A stretch of DNA of 12,338 nt, taken from positions 1 to 12,338 of the forward strand of contig JAJRYL010000170.1 in the NCBI GenBank assembly GCA_024275855.1. The letters are read 5' to 3'. The DNA is from Deltaproteobacteria bacterium. GTDB lineage: Bacteria > Desulfobacterota > GWC2-55-46 > JADFVP01. The translations under genes and the position numbers were made by a program. Below the pieces are notes generated by a model that searched no databases, had not been told where the DNA came from, and saw nothing but the letters and a program-made list of their open reading frames with translations. This document shows positions 7,036 through 12,338 of this stretch, one piece after another. Each line of letters begins with the position of its first letter. Position 1 is the stretch's first letter.

Positions 7036-7361
7036 TTGTCTATTACCTCGCCGCACTTTCTGCAAAACCTGACCTTGTTTCCGTTGTCGAGCACTTTCCT
7101 TCCGACTCTTACGGGGCCTTTGCACTTTCCGCACAGGATCATTACGTTAGAGATCGCCATCGGCGCCTCTTTTTCTATAATGCCGCCGTGCTTCAACTTG
7201 GCCGAAGGTTTTGTATGGCGCTTTACCATGTTGAGCTTGTCTACGGTAACACGCTCTTTTGAGACAAGTACGTTCGTTACCTTACCGGTTTTACCCTTCT
7301 CCCGGCCGCTTACGACCATTACCTGATCGTCCTTCTTTATCTTGAATTTCTTAGCCTGCAT
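7032..7361 (-). CDS. rplX: 50S ribosomal protein L24 (uL24), cysteine-rich C-terminus
   Basis: L24 is an assembly-initiator protein of the 50S subunit, sitting near the exit tunnel. The 109-residue protein has the KOW motif [18 protein letters not shown] (11–28), and then RHTKP and the [11 protein letters not shown] stretch. Its C-terminal zinc-ribbon-like part has C77/C80 (CGKC) and C100/C103 (CRKC), likely binding zinc in this form; E. coli L24 lacks these pairs. AAGG seven bases before the ATG serves as ribosome-binding site, preceded by a run of eight Ts. The gene follows a 277-base spacer full of rplN tail copies, and overlaps rplE by four bases. Confidence 0.96.
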   Translation of the reverse strand: MQAKKFKIKKDDQVMVVSGREKGKTGKVTNVLVSKERVTVDKLNMVKRHTKPSAKLKHGGIIEKEAPMAISNVMILCGKCKGPVRVGRKVLDNGNKVRFCRKCGEVIDK

Positions 7362-7406
7362 AATTTAACCTTAAAAAAAATGTTTCACTAAAACGAATCC
7401 GGCATA

Positions 7407-7675
7407 ACGGCTCCGGCGTTAAAAGGCTCCGGAGGCCAACGATACGTACTTATATCTCTTCATCCGGGATTTCTATAGATAACTCCGGGTTTCAAAGGAC
7501 TTCCGGGGCAAACGACACTTTTTATATATTTGCGGTACTTAGCTCTTCTTAACAGCTCCGCTGCCTAAAGCACTTCCGGGGCCAACGATACTTTTATATA
7601 TTCGCGCGTCCTTAACTCTCTTTAAACAGCTCCGCCGCCTAAAGTACCTCTGGAGCCAAAGAGACTATCTTCATA
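7407..7675 (-). repeat. Four tandem units derived from the rplN 3' end, period 73–74
   Basis: The unit that ends rplN starts at 7627. Copies start at about 7553, 7480 and 7407. In each, the 24 bases homologous to the last codons (7639–7662, 7565–7588, 7492–7515, 7419–7442) read as a peptide plus stop in the same register: SLAPEVL-TAG, SLAPEVL-TAG, SFAPEVL-TGA and SLASGAF-TAA. An AT-rich part (TATATA) in the copies corresponds to the K-F-M-K-I-V coding stretch. The copies differ from each other by many substitutions, so they are not recent. Confidence 0.92.
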
Positions 7676-8007
7676 AACTTCTTGGCTCTAAGCTCCCTGG
7701 CTACGGGGCCGAAAATTCTTGTGCCGATCGGCTCGTTATCCTTACCTATTATAACAACCGAGTTCTCGTCGAAGCGGATATAGGTTCCGTCCGGCCTGCG
7801 GGTCTCTTTACGGGTACGCACAACAACCGCGCGCACAACGTCGCCCTTCTTAACCTTTGCGTCGTAAACCGCCTCTTTAACGTTAACTACGATCACGTCG
7901 CCGATATTCGCAACGGACTTGTTACCTGCGCCAACTACGCGAATGCACGATACTTTTTTAGCACCCGAGTTATCCGCGACCCGAAGCTTGGTCTGCATCT
8001 GTATCAT
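7639..8007 (-). CDS. rplN: 50S ribosomal protein L14 (uL14)
   Basis: L14 sits at the subunit interface, contacts 16S rRNA helix 14 and forms bridge B8; it is also the docking site of the silencing factor RsfS in the family. The 122-residue protein begins [18 protein letters not shown] and shows the L14 signature, [31 protein letters not shown] (53–83), ending with [12 protein letters not shown]. The first ATG is chosen because the MIQ opening matches the family, with AGGA five bases upstream. A 161-base spacer separates it from rpsQ, so the S10/spc boundary falls there. Its last codons are repeated three more times downstream. Confidence 0.97.
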   Translation of the reverse strand: MIQMQTKLRVADNSGAKKVSCIRVVGAGNKSVANIGDVIVVNVKEAVYDAKVKKGDVVRAVVVRTRKETRRPDGTYIRFDENSVVIIGKDNEPIGTRIFGPVARELRAKKFMKIVSLAPEVL

Positions 8008-8168
8008 AATATCCTACCTCTGAGAAAAAAATAAATCTATCTGATTCGGCCTCTAACGGTTAGAGCCGATTACTATTAAATAACCACCTGAGAACCCGAC
8101 CCTTACCCTGACAGCCGGAAGTGCCGGAGTTTATCAGAGCAACATAAACCTGAGCCGCCGCCGAATGC
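8008..8168 (-). other. rpsQ–rplN spacer, 161 bases
   Basis: This is the classical boundary between the S10 and spc operons. I see no gene. It contains a hairpin at 8046–8069 followed, 14 or so bases on, by a T-rich run (8023–8034) just before the rplN ribosome-binding site. Nothing here is a convincing promoter by eye. Confidence 0.5.
8046..8069 (-). other. Ten-pair hairpin with one bulge, upstream of rplN
   Basis: In transcribed sense TCGGC-TCTAA pairs with TTAGA-GGCCGA, with one unpaired C and a three-base loop. The T-rich stretch (TTTATTTTTTT) starts about 14 bases after the stem, too far for a classical intrinsic terminator but possibly enough for an attenuator or partial terminator between the S10 and spc parts. 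Confidence 0.5.
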
Positions 8169-8429
8169 CTACTTGGCCTTCTCTATTACTTCACTAACAC
8201 GCCACCTCTTTGTTTTGGACAACGGGCGTGTAGCGATTATAGATACCTTGTCTCCGGGCGCGCACTGGTTGGTCTCGTCATGGGCGCTGTACTTCACGCG
8301 CTTTTTAATATACTTTCCGTAACGGGGATGCTTTGCGAGCCTTTCAACGGTAACGATTACGGTCTTGTCCATCGATGCGCCGACAACGTTGCCGGTTATA
8401 ATCTTTCTCGATTTTCTAACATCAGCCAT
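8169..8429 (-). CDS. rpsQ: 30S ribosomal protein S17 (uS17)
   Basis: S17 is a primary 16S rRNA binder of the 5' domain with an OB fold. The 86-residue protein holds the family features: the start KSRKIITGNVVGASMDKTVIVTVERLAKHPRYGKY (6–40, partly quoted) including the GxVVxxxMDKTVVV-type motif at 14–27, then VKYSAHDETNQCAPGDKV (45–62) and RPLSKTKRWRV (68–78). The ATG overlaps the end of rpmC by eight bases, with AAGGAGA about nine bases upstream inside rpmC, so the two are translationally coupled. The last gene before the S10/spc spacer. Confidence 0.97.
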   Translation of the reverse strand: MADVRKSRKIITGNVVGASMDKTVIVTVERLAKHPRYGKYIKKRVKYSAHDETNQCAPGDKVSIIATRPLSKTKRWRVSEVIEKAK

Positions 8430-8622
8430 TCTGCGTACTCTCCTTCTCAGCGATTGCGGTCTTGAGCCGTGCTATATCGCGTCTGGTGCTGCGAATCTTC
8501 AACGGATTCTCAAGCTGAGACGTTACATTGCGCATGCGCAGGGCGAAGATTTCTTTATCAAGCTCCGCGGCCTTTGCCTTAACCTCTTCGAGATTCATCT
8601 CTTTTATCTCTTTGTACTTCAT
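8422..8622 (-). CDS. rpmC: 50S ribosomal protein L29 (uL29)
   Basis: L29 is a small two-helix hairpin protein at the peptide exit, next to L23 and part of the docking area for SRP and trigger factor. The 66 residues are typical. The first helix carries [22 protein letters not shown], the second [22 protein letters not shown], with the diagnostic turn [14 protein letters not shown] between them. The ATG overlaps the rplP stop (ATGA), with GAGAGAGG a few bases upstream. It is cleanly packed between rplP and rpsQ. Confidence 0.96.
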   Translation of the reverse strand: MKYKEIKEMNLEEVKAKAAELDKEIFALRMRNVTSQLENPLKIRSTRRDIARLKTAIAEKESTQNG

Positions 8623-9032
8623 AAAGCCTCTCTCTTTACAAACTTAACAGGCAGCGGGAGTTTATGAGCCGCAAGACGGAACGCCTCTCTGGCTATCTCT
8701 TCGCTAACACCTTCCATCTCGTAGATTACACGGCCCGGTTTGATAACGGCCACCCAGTTTTCAGGACTACCTTTACCGCTTCCCATACGGGTCTCGGCAG
8801 GTTTTTTGGTAATCGGCTTATCCGGGAAGACTCGTATCCAGATCTTGCCGCCCCTTTTGATATAACGGGTCATAGCGATACGGGCGGCCTCTATCTGGCG
8901 GGTCGTCAACCAGCCGCAGGTCTGCGCCTTAAGACCGTACTCGCCGAAGCTGACGTTGCAACCCCTGTGTGCGAGCCCTCTGCGCTTGCCGCGCTGCTGT
9001 TTACGAAATTTTACCTTTTTCGGCATTAACAT
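8619..9032 (-). CDS. rplP: 50S ribosomal protein L16 (uL16)
   Basis: L16 sits near the A site and the peptidyl-transferase centre and is needed for late 50S assembly. The 137-residue protein opens [19 protein letters not shown], the common bacterial start, and carries FGEYGLKA (29–36), [16 protein letters not shown] (60–75) and [19 protein letters not shown] (82–100). The arginine in RMGSGKG (R82) corresponds to the residue hydroxylated in E. coli. The first ATG has AGGTGA four to five bases upstream, and the in-frame ATG two codons on is an alternative. It follows rpsC after 24 bases and overlaps rpmC by four. Confidence 0.97.
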   Translation of the reverse strand: MLMPKKVKFRKQQRGKRRGLAHRGCNVSFGEYGLKAQTCGWLTTRQIEAARIAMTRYIKRGGKIWIRVFPDKPITKKPAETRMGSGKGSPENWVAVIKPGRVIYEMEGVSEEIAREAFRLAAHKLPLPVKFVKREAL

Positions 9033-9056
9033 AATATCACCTGTCTATATAAAATT

Positions 9057-9716
9057 CTAAGCTCTCGGTTTATCTTCGAGGGTGCCTCTGCGAAGCGGGG
9101 CCTCTCCCTTATAGATAAGAACCTTGATTCCAATAATTCCGTAAGTGGTCTTGGCCTCGGCCTGACCGTAGTCTATATCCGCGCGAAGCGTGTGAAGAGG
9201 AACCCTGCCCTCCCTGTACCACTCGGAGCGCGCTATCTCTGCGCCGCCCAAACGGCCTGCGCACATAATCTTTATACCCTTGGCGCCCATTCTAAGAGAA
9301 GAGGTTACCGCCTTTTTCATCGCTCTTCTGAATGAGACCCTGCGCTCTAACTGAAGGGCAACGTTTTCCGCTAAAAGCTGCGCGTCGGTATCGGGCTTTC
9401 TGACCTCGACAATATCTATAGTTATATCTTTACCGAGAAGTTTGATAAGCTCTTTCTTCATCACCTCTATCTCGGAACCGCGCTTGCCTATAACTATACC
9501 CGGCCTTGCGGTACGGATAATAATGCGTATCTTGTTTGCGGTACGCTCAATCTCTATCTTGGAGATGCCGGCATGAAAGAGCCTCTTTTTTAAAAAAGTG
9601 CGAAGCTTTAAATCTTCATGAACAAAAGCCGCGTAATTCTTTTCGGCATACCACCTCGAATCCCAGTCCTTGGTGATGCCAAGCCTGAAACCTATTGGAT
9701 GTACTTTCTGACCCAA
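9057..9716 (-). CDS. rpsC: 30S ribosomal protein S3 (uS3), TTG start
   Basis: S3 lines the mRNA entry tunnel of the 30S head and has helicase-related basic residues. I start it at the TTG at 9714–9716, giving 219 residues beginning [12 protein letters not shown] after the initiator, the family N-terminus. GGGAGG lies six bases upstream. A KH domain with [17 protein letters not shown] (74–90) is followed by the C-terminal domain with [32 protein letters not shown] (153–184). The extended frame from a GTG at 9786–9788 would add 24 non-family residues and lacks support. A 206-base spacer precedes it, and rplP follows after 24 bases. Confidence 0.94.
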   Translation of the reverse strand: MGQKVHPIGFRLGITKDWDSRWYAEKNYAAFVHEDLKLRTFLKKRLFHAGISKIEIERTANKIRIIIRTARPGIVIGKRGSEIEVMKKELIKLLGKDITIDIVEVRKPDTDAQLLAENVALQLERRVSFRRAMKKAVTSSLRMGAKGIKIMCAGRLGGAEIARSEWYREGRVPLHTLRADIDYGQAEAKTTYGIIGIKVLIYKGEAPLRRGTLEDKPRA

Positions 9717-9922
9717 GAACTGCCTCCCGTCTTGAAGTAGAGCGCCCTTAAACAGGACCTCTTCTGTAATATTCGCCGACCCGCTCACAATGAAAACTAC
9801 GGGTAAACTTACCTGAACCGATTAAAAAACTTTATTCTAAAAGAGCCGACAAGGCTCAATGGTAAAACCGTCTCTGTCGATAAAAGAACTGTGCGGCCGA
9901 TCTGCCCGGCTTACGACCGGAA
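9717..9922 (-). other. rplV–rpsC spacer, 206 bases, with a hairpin
   Basis: This junction is usually tight. Here it holds no gene. The main structure is GAGCC-ttgtc-GGCTC (9843–9857) followed by TTTT. There is also an AT-rich stretch near 9822–9840. I looked for copies of the rplV tail and found no convincing one. Confidence 0.55.
9839..9857 (-). terminator. Weak terminator-like hairpin between rplV and rpsC
   Basis: A perfect 5-bp stem (GAGCC/GGCTC) with a five-base loop is followed directly by four Ts, with another T-run a little further. The stem is short, and rpsC through rpsQ must still be expressed, so if it acts at all it is likely partial termination or an RNA 3'-end/processing site. 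Confidence 0.3.
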
Positions 9923-10261
9923 TTAGCGGCCTTTTTCGTCAAGCACTATTGTTATGTGGCTCGACCTTTTTCTTATAGTGTTGCCCCTGCCCATCGCCCT
10001 CGGTCTCATACGCTTTTGCGTAGGCCCCTCGCCGACAAAAGCGGTCTTAACGTAGAGTTCGTCTATGTTAAGGTTGTTGTTGTTCTCGGCATTGGCGATC
10101 GCGCTTTTTAAAAGCTTTGAAATATCTTTACTGACGGCCTTGTTGCTCAGCGTCAGAATAGAGAGGGCGGTTTCTACCTTCTTACCCCTGATCTGGTCTA
10201 TAACCAGACGAGTTTTCTGGGCGGAAACCTTCATGTACATAGCCCTTGCTGTGGTCTCCAT
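9923..10261 (-). CDS. rplV: 50S ribosomal protein L22 (uL22)
   Basis: L22 spans the large subunit, its long beta-hairpin forming the narrowest part of the exit tunnel (macrolide-resistance site in the family). The 112 residues show a globular domain (RAMYMKVSAQKTRLVIDQIRGKKVETALSIL, 6–36) and the hairpin region VGEGPTQKRMRPRAMGRGNTIRKRSSHITIVL (76–107). The ATG at 10259–10261 lies two bases after the rpsS stop, with GGGGGT upstream in the rpsS end. The unusual 206-base gap to rpsC follows it. Confidence 0.97.
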   Translation of the reverse strand: METTARAMYMKVSAQKTRLVIDQIRGKKVETALSILTLSNKAVSKDISKLLKSAIANAENNNNLNIDELYVKTAFVGEGPTQKRMRPRAMGRGNTIRKRSSHITIVLDEKGR

Positions 10262-10263
10262 AC

Positions 10264-10542
10264 CTATTTACCCCCTTTTACCTTCTTAAGGGCCGCGTGG
10301 CCGTGGAAGGTGCGGGTCGGAGAGAACTCACCGAGCTTGTGTCCGACCATATTCTCTGTTACGAAGACCGGAATGTGCTTCCTGCCGTTATGAACCGCTA
10401 TGGTAAAACCGACCATTTCAGGCGAAATCATCGACCTGCGCGACCATGTTTTAATAACCTTGCGGCTTCTTGAATCTTCGGCCTTCTCGATCTTCTTAAG
10501 CAGATGGTCGTCTATAAACGGCCCTTTTTTCGCTGAACGCAC
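10264..10542 (-). CDS. rpsS: 30S ribosomal protein S19 (uS19), GTG start
   Basis: S19 is in the 30S head, contacting the A-site tRNA and, with S13, the inter-subunit bridge. The 92-residue protein has the family signature: [17 protein letters not shown] (2–18), [32 protein letters not shown] (30–61) and [16 protein letters not shown] (67–82). The start is a GTG at 10540–10542 with AGGAGG eight bases upstream, within the end of rplB; the gap is two bases. rplV follows after two bases, so rplB–rpsS–rplV are tightly coupled. Confidence 0.97.
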   Translation of the reverse strand: MRSAKKGPFIDDHLLKKIEKAEDSRSRKVIKTWSRRSMISPEMVGFTIAVHNGRKHIPVFVTENMVGHKLGEFSPTRTFHGHAALKKVKGGK

Positions 10543-10544
10543 CG

Positions 10545-11372
10545 TTATTTCCTCCTCTTTCTGCTTACAATCATTTTGTCGCTCTTGGAGCGTTTTCTGG
10601 TCTTATATCCCTTGGTCGGCGTACCCCACGGACTTGTCGGGTGGTTGCCTCCCTTGCTTCTTCCCTCACCACCGCCGTGCGGATGGTCTACCGGGTTCAT
10701 ACAGACACCTCTAACCTTAGGCACCTTGCCGAGCCACCGTTTTCTTCCGGCCTTACCTATCTTGACGTTCTCGCTCTCTATGTTGCCTATCTGGCCGATA
10801 GTGGCGTAACAGTCCATAGGTATGTAGCGAACCTCGTTAGACGGCAGCTTCACAGTAGCGTACTTGCCCTCTTTGGCCATGAGCTGCGCATAACCTCCGG
10901 CGCTTCTTACGAGCTGTCCGCCCTTGCCGATCTTCATCTCGATATTGTGGACATGAGTTCCGAGAGGCATATTTTTAAGAGGCAGCGCGTTGCCCGGTTT
11001 TATATCGGACTCAGGCCCGGAAGAGACGGTATCGTCAATCTTGAGACCGAGAGGCGCGAGTATGTAGCGCTTCTCACCGTCTGCGTAAACCAGAAGAGCC
11101 AGGTTGGCGGTTCTGTTAGGGTCGTACTCAATAGCCGAAACGCGAGCCGGAATATCGTGCTTGTCGCGCTTGAAGTCGATTATCCTGTAGAGTTTCTTGT
11201 GACCGCCGCCAATCCAGCGGGTAGTTATTCTACCGTTATTATTACGTCCGCCGCTACGGGTCTTTGGCGCAACAAGCGCGCGCTCTGGTCTTTTTTTGGT
11301 AATCTCGGAGTAATCGAGCGTAGTGCGTGTTCTTATGCCCGGAGAAGTCGGATTATATTTCTTAACTGCCAT
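10545..11372 (-). CDS. rplB: 50S ribosomal protein L2 (uL2)
   Basis: L2 is among the most conserved ribosomal proteins and is needed for subunit association and peptidyl-transferase activity. The 275 residues are full length. Features in order: the basic N-terminus [42 protein letters not shown] (42–69), the OB and SH3-like RNA-binding core, and the near-C-terminal [23 protein letters not shown] (220–242) with the histidine (H230) equivalent to the one implicated in peptidyl transfer in E. coli. The only ribosome-binding site is a weak purine run (GAGAGAG) close to the ATG. A 93-base spacer with a hairpin precedes it. Confidence 0.98.
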   Translation of the reverse strand: MAVKKYNPTSPGIRTRTTLDYSEITKKRPERALVAPKTRSGGRNNNGRITTRWIGGGHKKLYRIIDFKRDKHDIPARVSAIEYDPNRTANLALLVYADGEKRYILAPLGLKIDDTVSSGPESDIKPGNALPLKNMPLGTHVHNIEMKIGKGGQLVRSAGGYAQLMAKEGKYATVKLPSNEVRYIPMDCYATIGQIGNIESENVKIGKAGRKRWLGKVPKVRGVCMNPVDHPHGGGEGRSKGGNHPTSPWGTPTKGYKTRKRSKSDKMIVSRKRRK

Positions 11373-11433
11373 TTTGCTCTCTCACTATTAAACAGTGGTA
11401 CTGAAGATTTAATAACTTAGTCGTATCGTCTTA

Positions 11434-11446
11434 ACCGCGATGCGGT
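11434..11446 (-). other. Small perfect hairpin in the rplW–rplB spacer
   Basis: ACCGC and GCGGT enclose a three-base loop in the 93-base spacer (11373–11465), about twenty bases after the rplW stop. No T-tract follows. I see no tail copy and no gene in this spacer. Confidence 0.4.
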
Positions 11447-11465
11447 AGAATCTGCATAATCTAAT

Positions 11466-11759
11466 CTATACGCCTTCGAACATTTCTATCTTTTCACCCT
11501 CTTTGAGGGTTACGTAGGCCTTTTTGCGAACCGGCGTGCGACCAGCGTGCTTGCCCATTCTTTTGACCTTACCCGGAACTTTCTGGGTATTTACAGATTC
11601 AACCTTAACCTCAAAGGCCTCTTCAACGGCAACCTTTATCTGGGTCTTATTAGCGTTGCAGTCTACCCACAAGACGACCTGATTATTCTCAGAGAGTTTG
11701 GTCATAGACTTTTCCGTTACGACCGGTGCTTTAATTATTGAATACGGGCTGTTGTTCAT
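11466..11759 (-). CDS. rplW: 50S ribosomal protein L23 (uL23)
   Basis: L23 forms part of the peptide exit and is the docking site for trigger factor and SRP. The 97 residues carry the family opening IKAPVVTEKSMTKL (9–22), with the glutamate in VTEK (E16) matching the docking residue of E. coli, and then the IKVAVEEAFEVKVESVNT stretch (41–58). The extended basic loop KVPGKVKRMGKHAGRTPVRKKAYVTL reaches into the tunnel. The ATG overlaps the rplD stop (ATGA), the usual coupled arrangement in the S10 operon. Confidence 0.97.
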   Translation of the reverse strand: MNNSPYSIIKAPVVTEKSMTKLSENNQVVLWVDCNANKTQIKVAVEEAFEVKVESVNTQKVPGKVKRMGKHAGRTPVRKKAYVTLKEGEKIEMFEGV

Positions 11760-12338
11760 CTCAAGCTCGCCTCCACTTTCTCGAATGCGCCTTGCGTCAT
11801 TACCAGCTCTTTGTACTTCAATATATCGAATACATTGAGGCCGCCGGTCTCTATAGCCTTAAAACCCTTGATGTTGCGAACGGCGAGTTTCAGGTTGTTG
11901 TTGCCCGGTTCCATAACAACAAGCGCGCCCTTAAGCCCCGCGGAGTTGAATATCTCCAGTGCTTTCTTCGTCTTCGGAGCGTCGAGATTAAGGTTGTCGA
12001 ACACCTTAAAGGTCTTCTCTTTGAGCTTGTACCTTAAAGCGGACCTGAGCGCCTCTTTGCGAACCTTTTTAGGAACCTTGTAAGAGTAGTCTCTCGGCTT
12101 GGGACCAAAGACCGTGCCGCCGCCCTTCCAGAGAGGGTTACGGTTGGAACCCGTACGCGCGCGGCCTGTTCCCTTCTGTTTCCACGGCTTGATACCTCCG
12201 CCGGACACTTCGCCCTTGGTCTTGGTGCATGCGGTGCCGAGCCGTCTATTGGCCATCTGCATCTTTACGACTTCGTAAAAGAGATGCTCTTTCACTTCAC
12301 CGTCAAAAACCTCGGCGCTTAAAGCAAGCTCCGAAACC
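11756..12338 (-). CDS. rplD: 50S ribosomal protein L4 (uL4), N-terminus cut by window edge
   Basis: L4 is an early assembly protein with a long loop lining the exit tunnel; in E. coli it also represses the S10 operon. The open frame runs to the right edge, reading [19 protein letters not shown] before the apparent start at 12293–12295. That GTG is internal, because the upstream residues fit the L4 N-terminus. At least 193 residues are visible. The signature loop reads [47 protein letters not shown], with the tunnel tip at [15 protein letters not shown]. The C-terminal globular half is intact and ends with an ATGA overlap onto rplW. Confidence 0.96.
   Translation of the reverse strand, partial: VSELALSAEVFDGEVKEHLFYEVVKMQMANRRLGTACTKTKGEVSGGGIKPWKQKGTGRARTGSNRNPLWKGGGTVFGPKPRDYSYKVPKKVRKEALRSALRYKLKEKTFKVFDNLNLDAPKTKKALEIFNSAGLKGALVVMEPGNNNLKLAVRNIKGFKAIETGGLNVFDILKYKELVMTQGAFEKVEASLR

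Noticed and set aside
7036..7134. Longer L5 starting at 7134
   Set aside because: The extra residues come from reading rplX in another frame. The ATG at 7033–7035 overlaps the rplX stop and gives the family length of 180.
7362..7400. Intrinsic terminator before rplX (run of eight Ts)
   Set aside because: The only stem next to the T-run is GTTT/AAAC, too weak, and the Ts run straight into the rplX ribosome-binding site.
8008..8168. Copy of the rpsQ tail in the spacer after rpsQ
   Set aside because: AGAGGCC near the hairpin loosely resembles AGAGAAGGCC at the rpsQ end, but the match is short, needs gaps and does not extend.
9717..9788. Longer S3 starting at the GTG at 9786–9788
   Set aside because: It would add 24 residues not found in the family. 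The TTG at 9714–9716 gives the conserved [12 protein letters not shown] start and has GGGAGG six bases upstream.
10641..11420. 259-codon open frame on the plus strand, antisense to rplB
   Set aside because: It mirrors rplB codons, has no recognisable motif, and lies opposite a certain gene. The same holds for the plus-strand frames opposite rplE/rplX (6517–7326), rplF (5073–5759) and rpsE (4212–4754).

Overview
The window is one continuous run of ribosomal-protein and translation/secretion genes, all on the minus strand. It is the bacterial S10–spc cluster. Read in the direction of transcription (high to low coordinates) the order is rplD (5' end cut by the window edge), rplW, rplB, rpsS, rplV, rpsC, rplP, rpmC, rpsQ | rplN, rplX, rplE, rpsN, rpsH, rplF, rplR, rpsE, rpmD, rplO, secY | adk, map, infA, and then the first ten codons of rpmJ at the left edge. 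No gene is missing from the canonical order and nothing foreign is inserted. No plus-strand gene is credible.

The products are large-subunit proteins L4, L23, L2, L22, L16, L29, L14, L24, L5, L6, L18, L30, L15 and L36, small-subunit proteins S19, S3, S17, S14, S8 and S5, the translocon channel SecY, adenylate kinase, methionine aminopeptidase and IF-1. They build the ribosome, start translation, trim the N-terminal Met, export proteins and balance adenylates. The organism is a bacterium. The protein sequences look like those of a Gram-negative, broadly deltaproteobacterial-type lineage (Desulfobacterota and neighbours), but this is an impression from memory and not a placement. S14 is the short zinc-binding form, L24 carries two CxxC pairs, and adenylate kinase has a four-cysteine LID. 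Three genes start with TTG (rpsC, rpsN, rpsE) and three with GTG (rpsS, secY, map).

The unexpected content lies between the genes. Many junctions are tight (overlaps of 1 to 14 bases, or gaps of 1 to 2), but others are unusually roomy for this cluster: 331, 277, 206, 206, 161, 99, 93, 90 and 89 bases. Four of the spacers contain degenerate tandem copies of the 3' end of the gene just upstream, stop-codon region included. After rplN there are four units with period 73–74, each still spelling a SLAPEVL-stop-like tail. After secY there are two units with period 81 and a 29-base exact core, the second supplying the ribosome-binding region of adk. After rpmD there are two units with period 45. After infA there are four units with period 50–52. 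Most of the other long spacers hold one or two small perfect hairpins. I read this as recurrent slipped-strand duplication across gene junctions, with possible retention for RNA structure or for spacing. It is the main thing here worth a second look.
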